Positions 47,125-57,055 are shown, numbered from the stretch's first letter. The stretch is DNA of 64,000 bases from Thermoanaerobacterium sp. RBIITD (GCF_900205865.1 NZ_LT906662.1:3338994-3402993); one strand, 5' to 3'. The notes: a model not told the origin generated them from the letters alone. Numbers and translations: made by a program.

Positions 47125-47156
47125 AGGGATAGAAAAAATCAATCCCTCCTATCCCT
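47125..47156 (-). terminator. Terminator overlapping the end of the YugP gene
   Basis: AGGGATAG (47149-47156) pairs with CTATCCCT (47125-47132); on the minus strand CATTTTTTG follows. The first arm lies in the last codons of the gene. The rest of 47027-47124 shows nothing. Confidence 0.65.
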
Positions 47157-47822
47157 TAATATGAATAATCTAATAAGCTGCATAATTGATACAAATGCAG
47201 CAGCAACGTAAGTCAGTGCAGCTGCTTTTAATACTTGTTTAGCAGGATATATCTCATCTCTCATAAAAAGACCATTTGACTCTAGCAATGCTAATGCTCT
47301 CCTACTCGCATTTATTTCAACAGGCAATGTTATTATCTGAAATAAAACTACCGCAGAGAATAATATAATACCAATATCAATTAGCTGTGTAAATCCAAAT
47401 ATAAAACCTATTATTAAGAGTGGCCATGAAATTGTCGTGCCAAAATTAGCTATAGGTACTATAGTATTTCTCAGCATTAGTGGAATATATCCTGTAGAAT
47501 GCTGTATCGCATGGCCCGTTTCATGTGCTGCTACACCTATTGCTGCCATTGAATCGCTACCATACACAGATTCAGATAATCTTAAAACCCTGCTCTTTGG
47601 ATCATAATGATCAGTAAGATTACCTGGTATCATCTCTATATTAACGTCATAGAGGCCTGCTTCATTTAGCAATCTTCTTGCAACCTCGAAAGCTCTATAA
47701 CCATACCTGTTTCTCACATTTGTGTACCTGCTAAATGTACTTTGGACTTTATACTGTGCATACATTGCAAGTAATAAAGCGGGTATTAACAATATATACG
47801 TTGGATCATAAAACCAAAACAT
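47139..47822 (-). CDS. Zinc metallopeptidase, YugP family
   Basis: 227 residues, membrane-bound. N-terminal helix (about 7-24), AAHETGHAIQHSTGY giving the HExxH zinc site at about 98-102, and three further helices toward the C-terminus. ATG 47822 behind GGAGGG, overlapping no neighbour. Substrate unknown. It sits between the DUF116 gene and rsmB, a common clostridial arrangement. Confidence 0.9.
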   Translation of the reverse strand: MFWFYDPTYILLIPALLLAMYAQYKVQSTFSRYTNVRNRYGYRAFEVARRLLNEAGLYDVNIEMIPGNLTDHYDPKSRVLRLSESVYGSDSMAAIGVAAHETGHAIQHSTGYIPLMLRNTIVPIANFGTTISWPLLIIGFIFGFTQLIDIGIILFSAVVLFQIITLPVEINASRRALALLESNGLFMRDEIYPAKQVLKAAALTYVAAAFVSIMQLIRLFILRDRRD

Positions 47823-47826
47823 ACAA

Positions 47827-48579
47827 TTACCCTCCATTCATAAAATTAATTATTGCTTTCTCAACTTCGCCTATATCAACTTTTGTATTAAAGCATGGAC
47901 CATATGGCCTTACATTTATTATACCATAAACGGGTATTTTTTTCACGTCCATTATACCGCTCGTTAAATCTCTTTCGCATGCAATAGCAATAATAGCATT
48001 TGGTTTTAAATCCTTAACTACTTTTCTCGCTAAGGTTCCGCCTGTCGCTATTGCTACTTTTACACCATATTTTTCTTTCAATTTTATCAAATCATTAACT
48101 TGACATTTCCCACATCTTCTACAATTATCAATATCATTTGTAACCTTATATATGCATTCATTAAATTGAATACAATGTGGTGCGAGAATCAAAAGATCTT
48201 CTTGTTTATATTTAATATTTCTTGAACTTACTAAGAAATTATTAATAGCTGTAAATGACTGCTGTATTTTATCTTTTTTAAAACCCAAGATCTTTCCCAA
48301 AACTATAAGTATAGGATAAGCCCCATCAATTAAAGAAGATATAATATTATTAAGCATTTTATTAGTTTTTTTCATGTAAACAGAATAAACAAAAGCAAAT
48401 ATACCAAAAAGCAGAATTAATACAATTACAGAAAATAGTGCAATTAAAACACCTATAAATAAATTAAACAAAATTAAATCTTCACTTCTGATTACATATG
48501 TCAAAAGTGCAATAGTAAGCATTAATAAAAGAATTAAAACACTTAGTAATCCTATAAAAACCCGCTTTTTGCCCGTCAA
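47827..48579 (-). CDS. DUF116 family membrane protein
   Basis: 250 residues: two N-terminal membrane helices (about 7-30 and 38-68), then a soluble domain with Cys-rich motif HCIQFNECIYKVTNDIDNC split into ApHCIQFNEC and CRRCGKCQV, plus ACERDLTSGI and GPCFNTKVD. The Cys pattern suggests metal or Fe-S binding. TTG start behind GAGGGG. Function unestablished; regularly found by fmt and the YugP protease in Clostridia. Confidence 0.85.
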   Translation of the reverse strand: MTGKKRVFIGLLSVLILLLMLTIALLTYVIRSEDLILFNLFIGVLIALFSVIVLILLFGIFAFVYSVYMKKTNKMLNNIISSLIDGAYPILIVLGKILGFKKDKIQQSFTAINNFLVSSRNIKYKQEDLLILAPHCIQFNECIYKVTNDIDNCRRCGKCQVNDLIKLKEKYGVKVAIATGGTLARKVVKDLKPNAIIAIACERDLTSGIMDVKKIPVYGIINVRPYGPCFNTKVDIGEVEKAIINFMNGG

Positions 48580-48581
48580 AA

Positions 48582-49517
48582 TTATATCCCCTCTAACATT
48601 TCTCCCTTTTTTATATTATGTCCTCTTAAATATTCACCAATACTCATTTTCCTTGTTCCTTCCGACTGTATTTCAAGAATTTTTAACGCATTCAAGCCAC
48701 ATTTTACAACTAAATTTTTACCAGATTCTAATATTGTACCAGGTTTTGCATCACTTTGATCACCAACAACTACGGCACTCCAAATTTTTAATATATTTCC
48801 ATTGTAATAAGTGTATGTACCAGGCCAAGGTCTTAAACCTCTTATCAAATTTCTAATATCATCCGCATTTTTGCTCCAATCAATTTGCCCCATTGATTTT
48901 TCAAGTATCGGAGCATATGTTGCATAATTATCATTTTGTTTTGTAGGTTCTAATGTTCCATTTTTTAATCTTTCTAATGTTTCAATCAGAACCTCTCCGC
49001 CAAGCTGTGCAAGCTTATCATGGACAGTTTCGGCATTATCATCATATAAAATAGGTATAGCCCTTTGCATAAGGATATCTCCTGTATCTAATCCTTTTTC
49101 CATGTACATTGTTGTGATACCAGTTTCTTTTTCACCGTTTATAATTGCCCAGTTTATTGGAGCGGCACCTCTATACTTCGGTAGAAGCGATGCATGTACA
49201 TTAATGCAGCCATGTTTAGGTATATTTAATATTTCTTCCGGCAATATTTTACCATATGCTACTACTATTATAAAATCTGGGTTTAAAGTCTTTATTTTAT
49301 CAAAAATTTCTTGATTTTTCTTTATTTTTTGCGGTTGCAAAACTTCTATATTATTTTCTAAAGCATATTCCTTTACAGGCGGAAACAAGAGCTTTTTCCC
49401 ACGACCTTTTGGCTTATCTGGCTGTGTAACAACTGCAGATACATTATAACCTACGTCTATTAATTTTTTTAATGATGGAACGGCAAAATCCGGTGTACCC
49501 ATAAATACGATATTCAA
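48582..49517 (-). CDS. fmt: Methionyl-tRNA formyltransferase
   Basis: Formylates initiator Met-tRNA. 311 residues from TTG 49517 (GGAGG nine bases upstream inside the def end); the longer frame is def read-through. NIVFMGTPDFAVPSL, HASLLPKYRGAAPINWA (catalytic Asn/His region) and the C-terminal OB domain. Paired with def. Confidence 0.97.
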   Translation of the reverse strand: MNIVFMGTPDFAVPSLKKLIDVGYNVSAVVTQPDKPKGRGKKLLFPPVKEYALENNIEVLQPQKIKKNQEIFDKIKTLNPDFIIVVAYGKILPEEILNIPKHGCINVHASLLPKYRGAAPINWAIINGEKETGITTMYMEKGLDTGDILMQRAIPILYDDNAETVHDKLAQLGGEVLIETLERLKNGTLEPTKQNDNYATYAPILEKSMGQIDWSKNADDIRNLIRGLRPWPGTYTYYNGNILKIWSAVVVGDQSDAKPGTILESGKNLVVKCGLNALKILEIQSEGTRKMSIGEYLRGHNIKKGEMLEGI

Positions 49518-49518
49518 A

Positions 49519-49992
49519 TTATTCAGCCTCCGTTTTTTCCTCATCATTTAAAAATCTAATTACTTTATTAACAAATAATTCTCCATTTAAATGATCTATT
49601 TCGTGTGTTAATGCCCTCGCAAGTAAATCTTCACCATCTATCTCTTTCTGATTTCCATTTCTATCTAAATATTTTACTTTAACTTTTTTAGGCCTTTTTA
49701 CTTCACCAGTTACATTTGGTACACTTAAACAGCCTTCCGGGCCTATTTGTTCTCCTTCTTCATATATAACTTCCGGATTTATTAGCTCAATCAGCCCTTC
49801 TCCGACATCTATAACAACAAGTCTTCTCAATATCCCAATTTGATTTGCTGCAAGTCCTACACCTTCAGCATTGTACATAGTTTCGGCCATGTCACTTAAA
49901 ATTGTCAATATATGCTTATCAATCTTATCGACTGGTTTTGCCTTTTTATATAATATTGGATCTCCTATCTTTCTTATATACCTTAATGCCAT
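49519..49992 (-). CDS. def: Peptide deformylase
   Basis: Removes the formyl group from new proteins. 157 residues. Metal site motifs GVGLAANQIG, EGCLSVPN (Cys ligand) and HEIDHLNGELF (two His ligands, catalytic Glu). 12 bases after priA. Confidence 0.98.
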   Translation of the reverse strand: MALRYIRKIGDPILYKKAKPVDKIDKHILTILSDMAETMYNAEGVGLAANQIGILRRLVVIDVGEGLIELINPEVIYEEGEQIGPEGCLSVPNVTGEVKRPKKVKVKYLDRNGNQKEIDGEDLLARALTHEIDHLNGELFVNKVIRFLNDEEKTEAE

Positions 49993-50004
49993 TAATACTC
50001 CTCC

Positions 50005-52206
50005 TTAAATTATACTAATAGGATCCAGGTCAAAAGATATCTTAATATTTTTTTGTATTTTTAATGTATTTAAAACATTAGCAACATCTAGTAAAATACC
50101 TCTATCACTGGATTTTACAATAATCTGCCATCTATAATTATTTTTTATTCTTTCAATAGGTGCAGATGATGGACCTAATATTTTATTATAACCCTTTTTA
50201 TTAGATTTGTTAATAGTCTTATAAATAATATTATAAAGCCGTGCAGCATTATCTATGACATCATTCTTTATATCTCCATATATTACTATATTCATGAGAT
50301 GTGTAAATGGTGGATATTTAAAAATTTCTCTATAATGGATCTCTTCCTTATAAAACTTTTCATAATCCTGATTTTTTGCTGCTAATATACTATAATTATC
50401 ATCTTCATAAGTCTGAATTATTACTCTCCCTGGTTTGGTACCTCTGCCTGCTCTACCGGCAACTTGTGTCAAAAGTTGAAATGTCCTTTCACCAGATCTA
50501 AAATCTGGTATATTCAATGTCACATCAGCAAGAATTACACCAACAAGTGTTACATTTGGTATATCAAATCCTTTTGAAATCATTTGTGTCCCGATTAAAA
50601 TATCTGCATTTCCTTTTTTAAATTCATAAAAAATCTTTTCATGGGACCCCTTTGTTTTAGTTGTATCAACATCCATTCTTAAAACTTTGCTCTTAGGAAA
50701 TAATTTTTTAATGTCTTTTTCAATACGTTCTGTCCCAATGCCTAAATACCTTATTCTTTTACTTTTACATTTAGGACATATTGACACCATATCAGTATTG
50801 TAACCGCAATAATGGCACTTCAGTTTACCTTCAAAAGCGTGATATGTAAGTGATATATCGCAATTTGGGCACTTAGGAACATATCCGCAATCTCTGCAAG
50901 AAACGAAAGATGAATAACCTCTTCTATTTAAAAATAATATTGTCTGTTCACCCTTTATTAAATTTAACTTAATTTCTTTATATAATCTTCTGCTAAATAT
51001 GGAATTATTTCCTTCAGCTAATTCTTTACTCATATTAACAACTTCAACTCTTGGTAATTCAATCCCAATTCTATCTTTTAGTCTTAGCAATTTATATTCA
51101 TTTTTTAAAGCCCTGTAAAATGATTCTATTTGTGGTGTTGCAGAACCCAACAATAGTACAGCTTTTTCTATTTCACATCTTTTCTCTGCTACTTCTTTTA
51201 CATTATATTTTGGACGAAAATCTGACTGTTTATATGTATTTTCATGCTCTTCATCAATAATGATTAAGCCTATATTTGAAAATGGTGCAAAAATCGCATT
51301 TCTAACCCCGACAGCCACCTTAACTTCTCCCTTTTTTATCCTTCTCCATTCGTCGAATCTTTCACCCCGTGATAAACCGCTATGTAAAACCGCTACTAAA
51401 TTTCCAAACCTTGAGATAAATCTTTCTATAGTCTGGGGTGTCAATGATATCTCTGGCACTAAAACAATAGCATCTTTACCCATATCAATACATTTTTCAA
51501 TTAACTGCAGATAAACCTCTGTTTTACCGCTTCCAGTGACCCCAAAAAGAAGATATTTATCAAATAATCCTCTTTCAATGGAATCTTTAACTTTACTAAT
51601 GACATATTCTTGCTCTTTTGTAGGAGCAAGTTTTTTTGTTCTTGCATATTCGCCAACATTAAACCTATCTACTTCTTCATAGAATATATCAATAAAACCT
51701 TTTTTGTACAATGAATAAACAGATGAATAACTCACATTCAAATTTCTTATTAAATCTGACAAATAGATAGAATCTTTATTGCTAAGAAAATTTAATATTT
51801 CTAATTGCCTTGAAGGAAAATCTTCTTTTATCTTACTTAAGAACTCCTTTTTAAGTTTCACTTTTTTTACTTTTTTCTCACCTTTTTTAATACCAGTTGG
51901 AATAATGCATTGTAAGCTTTCAGATAGAAAACAATTATAATAATCTTTCATCCAAAAAGCGAGTTTTAACATTTTCTCATCAAATATACTATAATCGTCC
52001 AATACATTTATAATATATTTTAATTTATTATCAGGTATTTCAGAATAATTAGTAATTTTTATGATATAGCCTTCAACAATACTTTTGTTAATTGGTACAG
52101 AGACCCTCATGCCGATTTCTAAATTTTTCATATTTTCAGGTATCTTGTATGTAAAAACTTTTTCTGTATTTCGAGAAAATTCATTTAAAACTATTTGTGC
52201 AAACAT
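50005..52206 (-). CDS. priA: Primosomal protein N' (replication restart helicase)
   Basis: 733 residues. N-terminal DNA-binding domain (FTYKIPENMKNLEIG), Walker A LFGVTGSGKTEVYLQ, DEEH box, zinc-binding Cys clusters (CRDCGYVPKCPNC and CHYCGYN...CPKCKS), and QVAGRAGRG motif VI. ATG 52206 after GGGGG. Loads DnaB at collapsed forks through DnaD/DnaB-type proteins. Confidence 0.98.
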   Translation of the reverse strand: MFAQIVLNEFSRNTEKVFTYKIPENMKNLEIGMRVSVPINKSIVEGYIIKITNYSEIPDNKLKYIINVLDDYSIFDEKMLKLAFWMKDYYNCFLSESLQCIIPTGIKKGEKKVKKVKLKKEFLSKIKEDFPSRQLEILNFLSNKDSIYLSDLIRNLNVSYSSVYSLYKKGFIDIFYEEVDRFNVGEYARTKKLAPTKEQEYVISKVKDSIERGLFDKYLLFGVTGSGKTEVYLQLIEKCIDMGKDAIVLVPEISLTPQTIERFISRFGNLVAVLHSGLSRGERFDEWRRIKKGEVKVAVGVRNAIFAPFSNIGLIIIDEEHENTYKQSDFRPKYNVKEVAEKRCEIEKAVLLLGSATPQIESFYRALKNEYKLLRLKDRIGIELPRVEVVNMSKELAEGNNSIFSRRLYKEIKLNLIKGEQTILFLNRRGYSSFVSCRDCGYVPKCPNCDISLTYHAFEGKLKCHYCGYNTDMVSICPKCKSKRIRYLGIGTERIEKDIKKLFPKSKVLRMDVDTTKTKGSHEKIFYEFKKGNADILIGTQMISKGFDIPNVTLVGVILADVTLNIPDFRSGERTFQLLTQVAGRAGRGTKPGRVIIQTYEDDNYSILAAKNQDYEKFYKEEIHYREIFKYPPFTHLMNIVIYGDIKNDVIDNAARLYNIIYKTINKSNKKGYNKILGPSSAPIERIKNNYRWQIIVKSSDRGILLDVANVLNTLKIQKNIKISFDLDPISII

Positions 52207-52241
52207 AAATACCCCCATAAAAAAAAGCCATATTGGCCTTA

Positions 52242-53438
52242 TTATAATAAATTTATTATTTCATCAAGTATCAAATGAGCAACTTTTGCCTTACTCATTA
52301 TTGGGTATTCTTTAATATTGTAATTCTTATCAATAATCTTTATTATATTCGTGTCACCCAAAAACCCTGCACCTTCTATTGTAACATCATTAGCTACAAT
52401 AAGGTCTAAATTTTTTTTCTTTATCTTTTCCTTAGCATGTTCTACTAAATTCTCCGTTTCTGCAGCAAAACCGACCAAAATCCTATTTCCTTTATTTTTC
52501 CCTATTTCATATATTATGTCCGGATTTCTTGTCAATTTTATAATTAAATCATCATCACCTTTTTTGATTTTATTTTTTTCGAATTTTTCGGGGCGATAAT
52601 CTGCAACGGCCGCAGCACCGATAACTATATCAACATTGGATATCCTCTTCATTACGCTCTCATACATTTCATAAGCGGTATTTACATGTACTGTTTCAAT
52701 ACCTGGTGGATCTTCTAAATTTGTTGGCCCAGAAATTAGAAGAGCTTCTCCACCGCGCTCTTTTACCGCTTTTGCAATTTCAAATCCCATCTTACCAGAT
52801 GAATGATTTGTTATGTATCTAACTGGATCTATTGGTTCTATTGTTGGTCCTGCTGTTATTAATACTTTCTTTCCATAATAATCATTTTTATTATAGATAT
52901 TTAAATATTTTAAAATTTCACTTTCTATAATTCCAATATCCGCTAATTTGCCCTTACCGTATGTCCCACAAGCTAATCTTCCCTCACAAGGTTCTACAAA
53001 AATGTAGCCATATGATTTAAGCTTTTTAATATTTTCCTGTGTAATTTTGTTGTTGTACATATTTGTATTCATTGCAGGTGCAATTATAACCTTACTATTT
53101 GTAGCCATTACGGTCGTTGTAAGCATATCATCAGCTATACCATTTGCTATTTTCCCAATTATATTTGCTGTAGCTGGAACTATCGCAAACACTTTAGCTT
53201 TTTCCGCTAAAGCTATATGCTCTATTTCCCAATATTTTGGACTTTCAAACATGTCTACAATTACTTTATTATGTGACAATGATTCAAATGTCAATGGAGA
53301 AATAAATTTTGTTGCTGATTCGGTCATTATTACATCAACATTTATGTTTCTTTTAACAAGTCTTGATACTAAATCTGCTGATTTATATGCCGCTATGCCA
53401 CCAGTTATTCCTAATACTACATTATCCATTTCACTCAT
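52242..53438 (-). CDS. coaBC: Bifunctional phosphopantothenoylcysteine decarboxylase/synthetase
   Basis: Two consecutive steps of CoA synthesis. 398 residues: N-terminal flavin CoaC domain (GITGGIAAYKSADL, APAMNTNMY with catalytic Asn, RLACGTYGKGKL catalytic Cys loop) and C-terminal CoaB domain (TAGPTIEPIDPVRYITNHSSGKMG). A short GC-paired hairpin separates it from priA. Confidence 0.98.
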   Translation of the reverse strand: MSEMDNVVLGITGGIAAYKSADLVSRLVKRNINVDVIMTESATKFISPLTFESLSHNKVIVDMFESPKYWEIEHIALAEKAKVFAIVPATANIIGKIANGIADDMLTTTVMATNSKVIIAPAMNTNMYNNKITQENIKKLKSYGYIFVEPCEGRLACGTYGKGKLADIGIIESEILKYLNIYNKNDYYGKKVLITAGPTIEPIDPVRYITNHSSGKMGFEIAKAVKERGGEALLISGPTNLEDPPGIETVHVNTAYEMYESVMKRISNVDIVIGAAAVADYRPEKFEKNKIKKGDDDLIIKLTRNPDIIYEIGKNKGNRILVGFAAETENLVEHAKEKIKKKNLDLIVANDVTIEGAGFLGDTNIIKIIDKNYNIKEYPIMSKAKVAHLILDEIINLL

Positions 53439-53449
53439 ATAAGTACCCT

Positions 53450-53659
53450 CTACTTAATTCCGAACTTCTGTCTTTCGAAAGTTATAAGACCTTCGTTGAT
53501 TTCTTCAGTAGCAATAGTAACGGGTTTTCCGGAATCAGTGTGAATGAGACTTTCTTGTCCATCTATAAGTTGTCTTGCACGTTTTGCTACTAAAGCACAT
53601 AGTGTATATTTACTGTCTATTTTGTTCATCAAATCTACTATCGATGGATACAATATCAT
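53450..53659 (-). CDS. rpoZ: RNA polymerase omega subunit
   Basis: 69 residues. LMNKIDSKYTLCALVAKRARQL is the conserved omega core; the start overlaps nothing but abuts the gmk stop. Position between gmk and coaBC is the Firmicutes standard. Confidence 0.96.
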   Translation of the reverse strand: MILYPSIVDLMNKIDSKYTLCALVAKRARQLIDGQESLIHTDSGKPVTIATEEINEGLITFERQKFGIK

Positions 53660-54280
53660 TTAACATCCCTCCTTAATTTCAAGATATAATCCTTTATTAC
53701 GGTCAACGCGACATTTTTCAGCTTTTATAATCGCAAGAATTTTATCAACTGCTAAATCTACGTCATCATTTATTACAACATAATTATATCTTGAGACGAA
53801 ATTAATTTCTTCATAAGCACATTTAAATCTTTTTAATATTTCTTCTTCGGTTTCGGTACCTCTTTTCTTTATTCTGTTTTTTAATTCTTCCATTGATGGT
53901 GGTAAAATAAATATAAATACACCTTCTGGGAATTTATCTTTTACTTTCAATGCACCTTGTATATCTATTTCAAGAATTACATCATGTCCTTCATCAATGT
54001 TATTTTGTACGAATTCTTTTGGTGTACCATAATAATTATCATAAACTTTAGCCCATTCAAGAAGCTGATTATTTTCGATCAATGTTTTAAAGTTCTCAAC
54101 TGTTGTAAAAAAATAATTTTCACCATCGATTTCACCATTTCGTGGATTCCTCGTCGTTAATGATACACTTAATTTTAAATTGCTATCTTTTTTTAGAAGT
54201 GCTTTGCATACTGTTCCCTTGCCAGCCCCAGATGGTCCAGATATTACAATTAATAAGCCTTTATTAAACAATGATACCAT
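53660..54280 (-). CDS. gmk: Guanylate kinase
   Basis: GMP to GDP. 206 residues. P-loop ISGPSGAGKGTVCKAL (about 13-20), SVSLTTRNPRNGEIDG and ENYFF nucleotide-binding motifs. ATG 54280 sits very close to its AAGGGG; TTG 54271 would be better spaced. Confidence 0.97.
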   Translation of the reverse strand: MVSLFNKGLLIVISGPSGAGKGTVCKALLKKDSNLKLSVSLTTRNPRNGEIDGENYFFTTVENFKTLIENNQLLEWAKVYDNYYGTPKEFVQNNIDEGHDVILEIDIQGALKVKDKFPEGVFIFILPPSMEELKNRIKKRGTETEEEILKRFKCAYEEINFVSRYNYVVINDDVDLAVDKILAIIKAEKCRVDRNKGLYLEIKEGC

Positions 54281-54285
54281 TCCCC

Positions 54286-54570
54286 TTATTCTTCAGTTTC
54301 ATCTTCTTCAATATCCTCATCTATAATGTCCTTAGAATTAAGCCTATTTGCCACTGTTTCTGGTTGGACAGCAGATAAAATAATGTGATCACTATCCGTA
54401 ATTATAACGGCTCTTGTTCTTCTACCATATGTAGCATCGATTAGCATCCCTCTATCCCTTGCCTCCTGAATTATTCTTTTAATAGGAGCAGACTCTGGAC
54501 TAACAATTGCTACTAATCTATTCGCGGATATAATATTACCGAAACCGATATTTATAAGTTTAATCGCCAT
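54286..54570 (-). CDS. remA: Extracellular matrix regulator RemA family (DUF370)
   Basis: 94 residues. [38 protein letters not shown] are hallmark. In Bacillus RemA is a DNA-binding activator of biofilm and osmoprotection genes; here the acidic tail ([11 protein letters not shown]) is an extension. Located between yicC and gmk, as in Bacillus (YlzA). Confidence 0.94.
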   Translation of the reverse strand: MAIKLINIGFGNIISANRLVAIVSPESAPIKRIIQEARDRGMLIDATYGRRTRAVIITDSDHIILSAVQPETVANRLNSKDIIDEDIEEDETEE

Positions 54571-54582
54571 AAATTATCCTCC

Positions 54583-55458
54583 CTACTCTATGTTTTGAAC
54601 TTGCTCCCTTATCTTTTCTATTTGATCCTTTAATTCTATCACACCATTCGTAATTTCAATATCCATTGACTTAGAACCTATTGTATTAACCTCTCGATTC
54701 ATTTCCTGTGTTATGAAATCAAGTTTTTTCCCAATAGGCATATCACTATCTAAGGAACTCTTAAACTGATTAATATGGCTTCTTAATCTTGTTATCTCTT
54801 CAGTAATGCTTGTTCTATCAGCCATTATTGCCACTTCGGTTAAAAATCTGCTTTGATCAATATTACCATTTGTTAATTCTTTTATGCGAGTTTCCAATTT
54901 ACTTTTATATTCCTGTACAACAATTGGGCTTCTCTCTTCTATCTTATCAATAAAATTATTAAGTATATCTAATCTATTTATTATATCATTTTTTAATTTT
55001 ATACCTTCTTTTACTCTCATGTCAATTAAATTTTTAATTCCTTCAGAGAGTGCTTTCTCAAAAGTTACCCAAACTTCATCAACATCAAGATCTGTATTTT
55101 TTACTTTTATTATATCAGGAAGTGACAATAAATCACTTATTTTGATGCTTTCAGAGGAAGCATAATTCACTTTTATACTTTCTAATATTTTAAAATACTG
55201 TTCTAATAAATCATTATCTAAATCAAGAATATTTATACCCTTTTCATATGGCTCAAATACTACATTTATTTCTACTCTCCCTCTTTTAATATATTTTGCA
55301 ATAGTTGCCCTAATTCTTTCTTCTAATCCATTTAGCTGTCTTGGAAGTTTTAAGGCAATATCTAAAAAACGATGATTTAGGGTTTTGATTTCTATACATA
55401 TATAGAATCCACCCTTTCTTACTTCACCTCTTCCAAACCCAGTCATGCTTTTTATCAT
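54583..55458 (-). CDS. yicC: YicC/YloC family endoribonuclease
   Basis: 291 residues. MIKSMTGFGRGE start and DIEITNGVIELKDQIEKIREQ end, with a long helical middle. Family members are endoribonucleases acting on small RNAs in E. coli; the role in Firmicutes is less clear. Followed by remA at 12 bases. Confidence 0.93.
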   Translation of the reverse strand: MIKSMTGFGRGEVRKGGFYICIEIKTLNHRFLDIALKLPRQLNGLEERIRATIAKYIKRGRVEINVVFEPYEKGINILDLDNDLLEQYFKILESIKVNYASSESIKISDLLSLPDIIKVKNTDLDVDEVWVTFEKALSEGIKNLIDMRVKEGIKLKNDIINRLDILNNFIDKIEERSPIVVQEYKSKLETRIKELTNGNIDQSRFLTEVAIMADRTSITEEITRLRSHINQFKSSLDSDMPIGKKLDFITQEMNREVNTIGSKSMDIEITNGVIELKDQIEKIREQVQNIE

Positions 55459-55498
55459 TTTATCACCTGTTTCATATTATTATCAACTTTATTTATAA

Positions 55499-56332
55499 TT
55501 AAACGCCATGTATTTCACCTGTAAATACTTTTTCAGCTTTTCCTGTTAGAAATATATTATTATCATCTGTCCATTCAATATAAAGATCTCCACCTTTAAA
55601 ATGGACATAAACATCCCTTTTAGTTTTCTCTGTAACAGCCGAGGCTACTGCAGATGCACAAGCGCCAGTACCACATGCAAGTGTCAAGCCCGCACCTCTC
55701 TCCCACGTCCTTACAGAAATATTTTCATTGTCTTCTACTTTGACAAAATCAACATTTGTTCCGCGTGGAAATATCTGTAATTTTTCTATCAACGGACCTA
55801 AACTTAATACCATATTTTCATCTATGGTATTTACAAATACAATTGTATGTGGTACACCAACAAGTATTGATGTGACAATATATAAATGTCCATTTATCTT
55901 AATTGGTTCTTCAACGAAAGTCTTTTTATCTACCTTAACAGGTATCATATCTGTTTTGAAAATGGGATTTCCCATATGAACCTTTACTTTTTCGACTACT
56001 CCATTACTAAAAATCAATTCGGGCATAATAACCCCTGACAATGTTTCTACCATCATCTTTTCCTTTTTAACAATATTGTTTTCATAAACATATTTTGCAA
56101 AACAGCGAGAACCATTGCCACACATTTCCGCTTCGCTGCCATCTGAATTGATTATTCTCATTTTGATATCAGCCATACCTGATGGTTCTACTATTAAAAG
56201 CCCATCGGCACCAATTCCAAAATGTCTATCGCATAGTTTTCGAGCTAATACTCCATAGTCGATATCTTTATTATCTAAATTTTCTAATACAATAAAATCA
56301 TTGCCAAGACCATTCATCTTAGTAAATTTCAT
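55499..56332 (-). CDS. dapF: Diaminopimelate epimerase
   Basis: Makes meso-DAP for lysine and peptidoglycan. 277 residues. The two catalytic Cys are in EMCGNGSRCFAKYV (about 73) and ACGTGACASAVA (about 218). TKMNGLGNDFIVL start. Probably first gene of the yicC-to-rsmB transcript, with a TGTTATAAT promoter element upstream. Confidence 0.97.
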   Translation of the reverse strand: MKFTKMNGLGNDFIVLENLDNKDIDYGVLARKLCDRHFGIGADGLLIVEPSGMADIKMRIINSDGSEAEMCGNGSRCFAKYVYENNIVKKEKMMVETLSGVIMPELIFSNGVVEKVKVHMGNPIFKTDMIPVKVDKKTFVEEPIKINGHLYIVTSILVGVPHTIVFVNTIDENMVLSLGPLIEKLQIFPRGTNVDFVKVEDNENISVRTWERGAGLTLACGTGACASAVASAVTEKTKRDVYVHFKGGDLYIEWTDDNNIFLTGKAEKVFTGEIHGV

Positions 56333-56371
56333 TAATTTTCACCCCACGTAAACTCATATCATGTAAAATAT

Positions 56372-56380
56372 ATTATAACA
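56372..56380 (-). promoter_or_regulatory. Extended -10 promoter element upstream of dapF
   Basis: Minus-strand TGTTATAAT, about 40 bases before dapF. There is no good -35 box, but the TG motif can compensate. Confidence 0.5.
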
Positions 56381-56430
56381 TAAAATTCTACAAAATGATT
56401 AGAAATTTGAAGATATTTAAAGATAAACAC

Positions 56431-56964
56431 CTATTCATTCTTCTTATAATTGTCATAAACTAATGAAGCAAACATCTCAAATTCTTCATCGGCTTTTTCT
56501 AATAATAATTGCACTTCATTTTTTATTTCCGCACCGAATATATCTCGTTTTAAAACATTATCAAACCATTTATGTAGCTTGTTTAATTCATCTTCATTCT
56601 CTTCAAGCTCAGCATATGTCAAATTATTTCTACCTATTTCCATTTTTATTTCGTCAAAATATGCTTCACACTGTTCTTTAATTTCCATATATTCTTCTGT
56701 TCGCTGTTTATTAAATTCCTGTATTATTTGTTTTTCCATTTTATCATCAGTTGTTTCGGAAATAAATGATTTTAAGTCACCACCCATAGAATATATTTCA
56801 TCCTTCAACATTTCTACTTTTTTTAAAAAATCTTCATTATATGGTGTTATACATACAGATTGTTGTAAATACAAAGCTCCTATTTTTTTTATCTTTCTCC
56901 AAACAGTGACTCTTGCCGTTGAAGAATTTGATGGAACTTTATAAATCAATAAAATCCACTTCAT
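56431..56964 (-). CDS. ChrB N-terminal-domain protein, possible regulator
   Basis: 177 residues from ATG 56964 (GGGAG eight bases upstream). WILLIYKVPSNSSTARVTVWRKIKKIGALYLQQSVCITP, quoted here only in parts such as YKVPSNSSTARVTVWRKIKK, is typical of ChrB N-terminal domains, which are PaaX-like winged helices. The rest is acidic helix (about 60-177). Chromate resistance gene chrA is not nearby, so the signal is unknown. A palindrome covers its promoter, consistent with autoregulation. Confidence 0.75.
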   Translation of the reverse strand: MKWILLIYKVPSNSSTARVTVWRKIKKIGALYLQQSVCITPYNEDFLKKVEMLKDEIYSMGGDLKSFISETTDDKMEKQIIQEFNKQRTEEYMEIKEQCEAYFDEIKMEIGRNNLTYAELEENEDELNKLHKWFDNVLKRDIFGAEIKNEVQLLLEKADEEFEMFASLVYDNYKKNE

Positions 56965-56997
56965 TAAATCAACTCCCATATTTTACTAATCGTATTT

Positions 56998-57026
56998 ATT
57001 GTAACGTATGTTACATAATATGTCAA
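56998..57026 (-). promoter_or_regulatory. Promoter of the ChrB-domain gene
   Basis: Minus-strand TTGACA, 17-base spacer, TACAAT. It lies back to back with the rqcH promoter, only one base separating their -35 boxes. Confidence 0.75.
57000..57015. promoter_or_regulatory. Candidate operator palindrome TGTAAC-GTAT-GTTACA
   Basis: Perfect six-base arms with a four-base centre, overlapping the -10 and spacer of the ChrB-domain gene promoter and just upstream of the rqcH -35 box. A regulator bound here could affect both genes. Confidence 0.5.
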
Positions 57027-57027
57027 T

Positions 57028-57055
57028 TTGTAAATTGAAATGTTCGTGCTATACT
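57028..57055 (+). promoter_or_regulatory. Promoter of rqcH
   Basis: TTGTAA, 16-base spacer ending in TGC, TATACT; extended -10 form. About 38 bases before the rqcH start. Confidence 0.65.
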
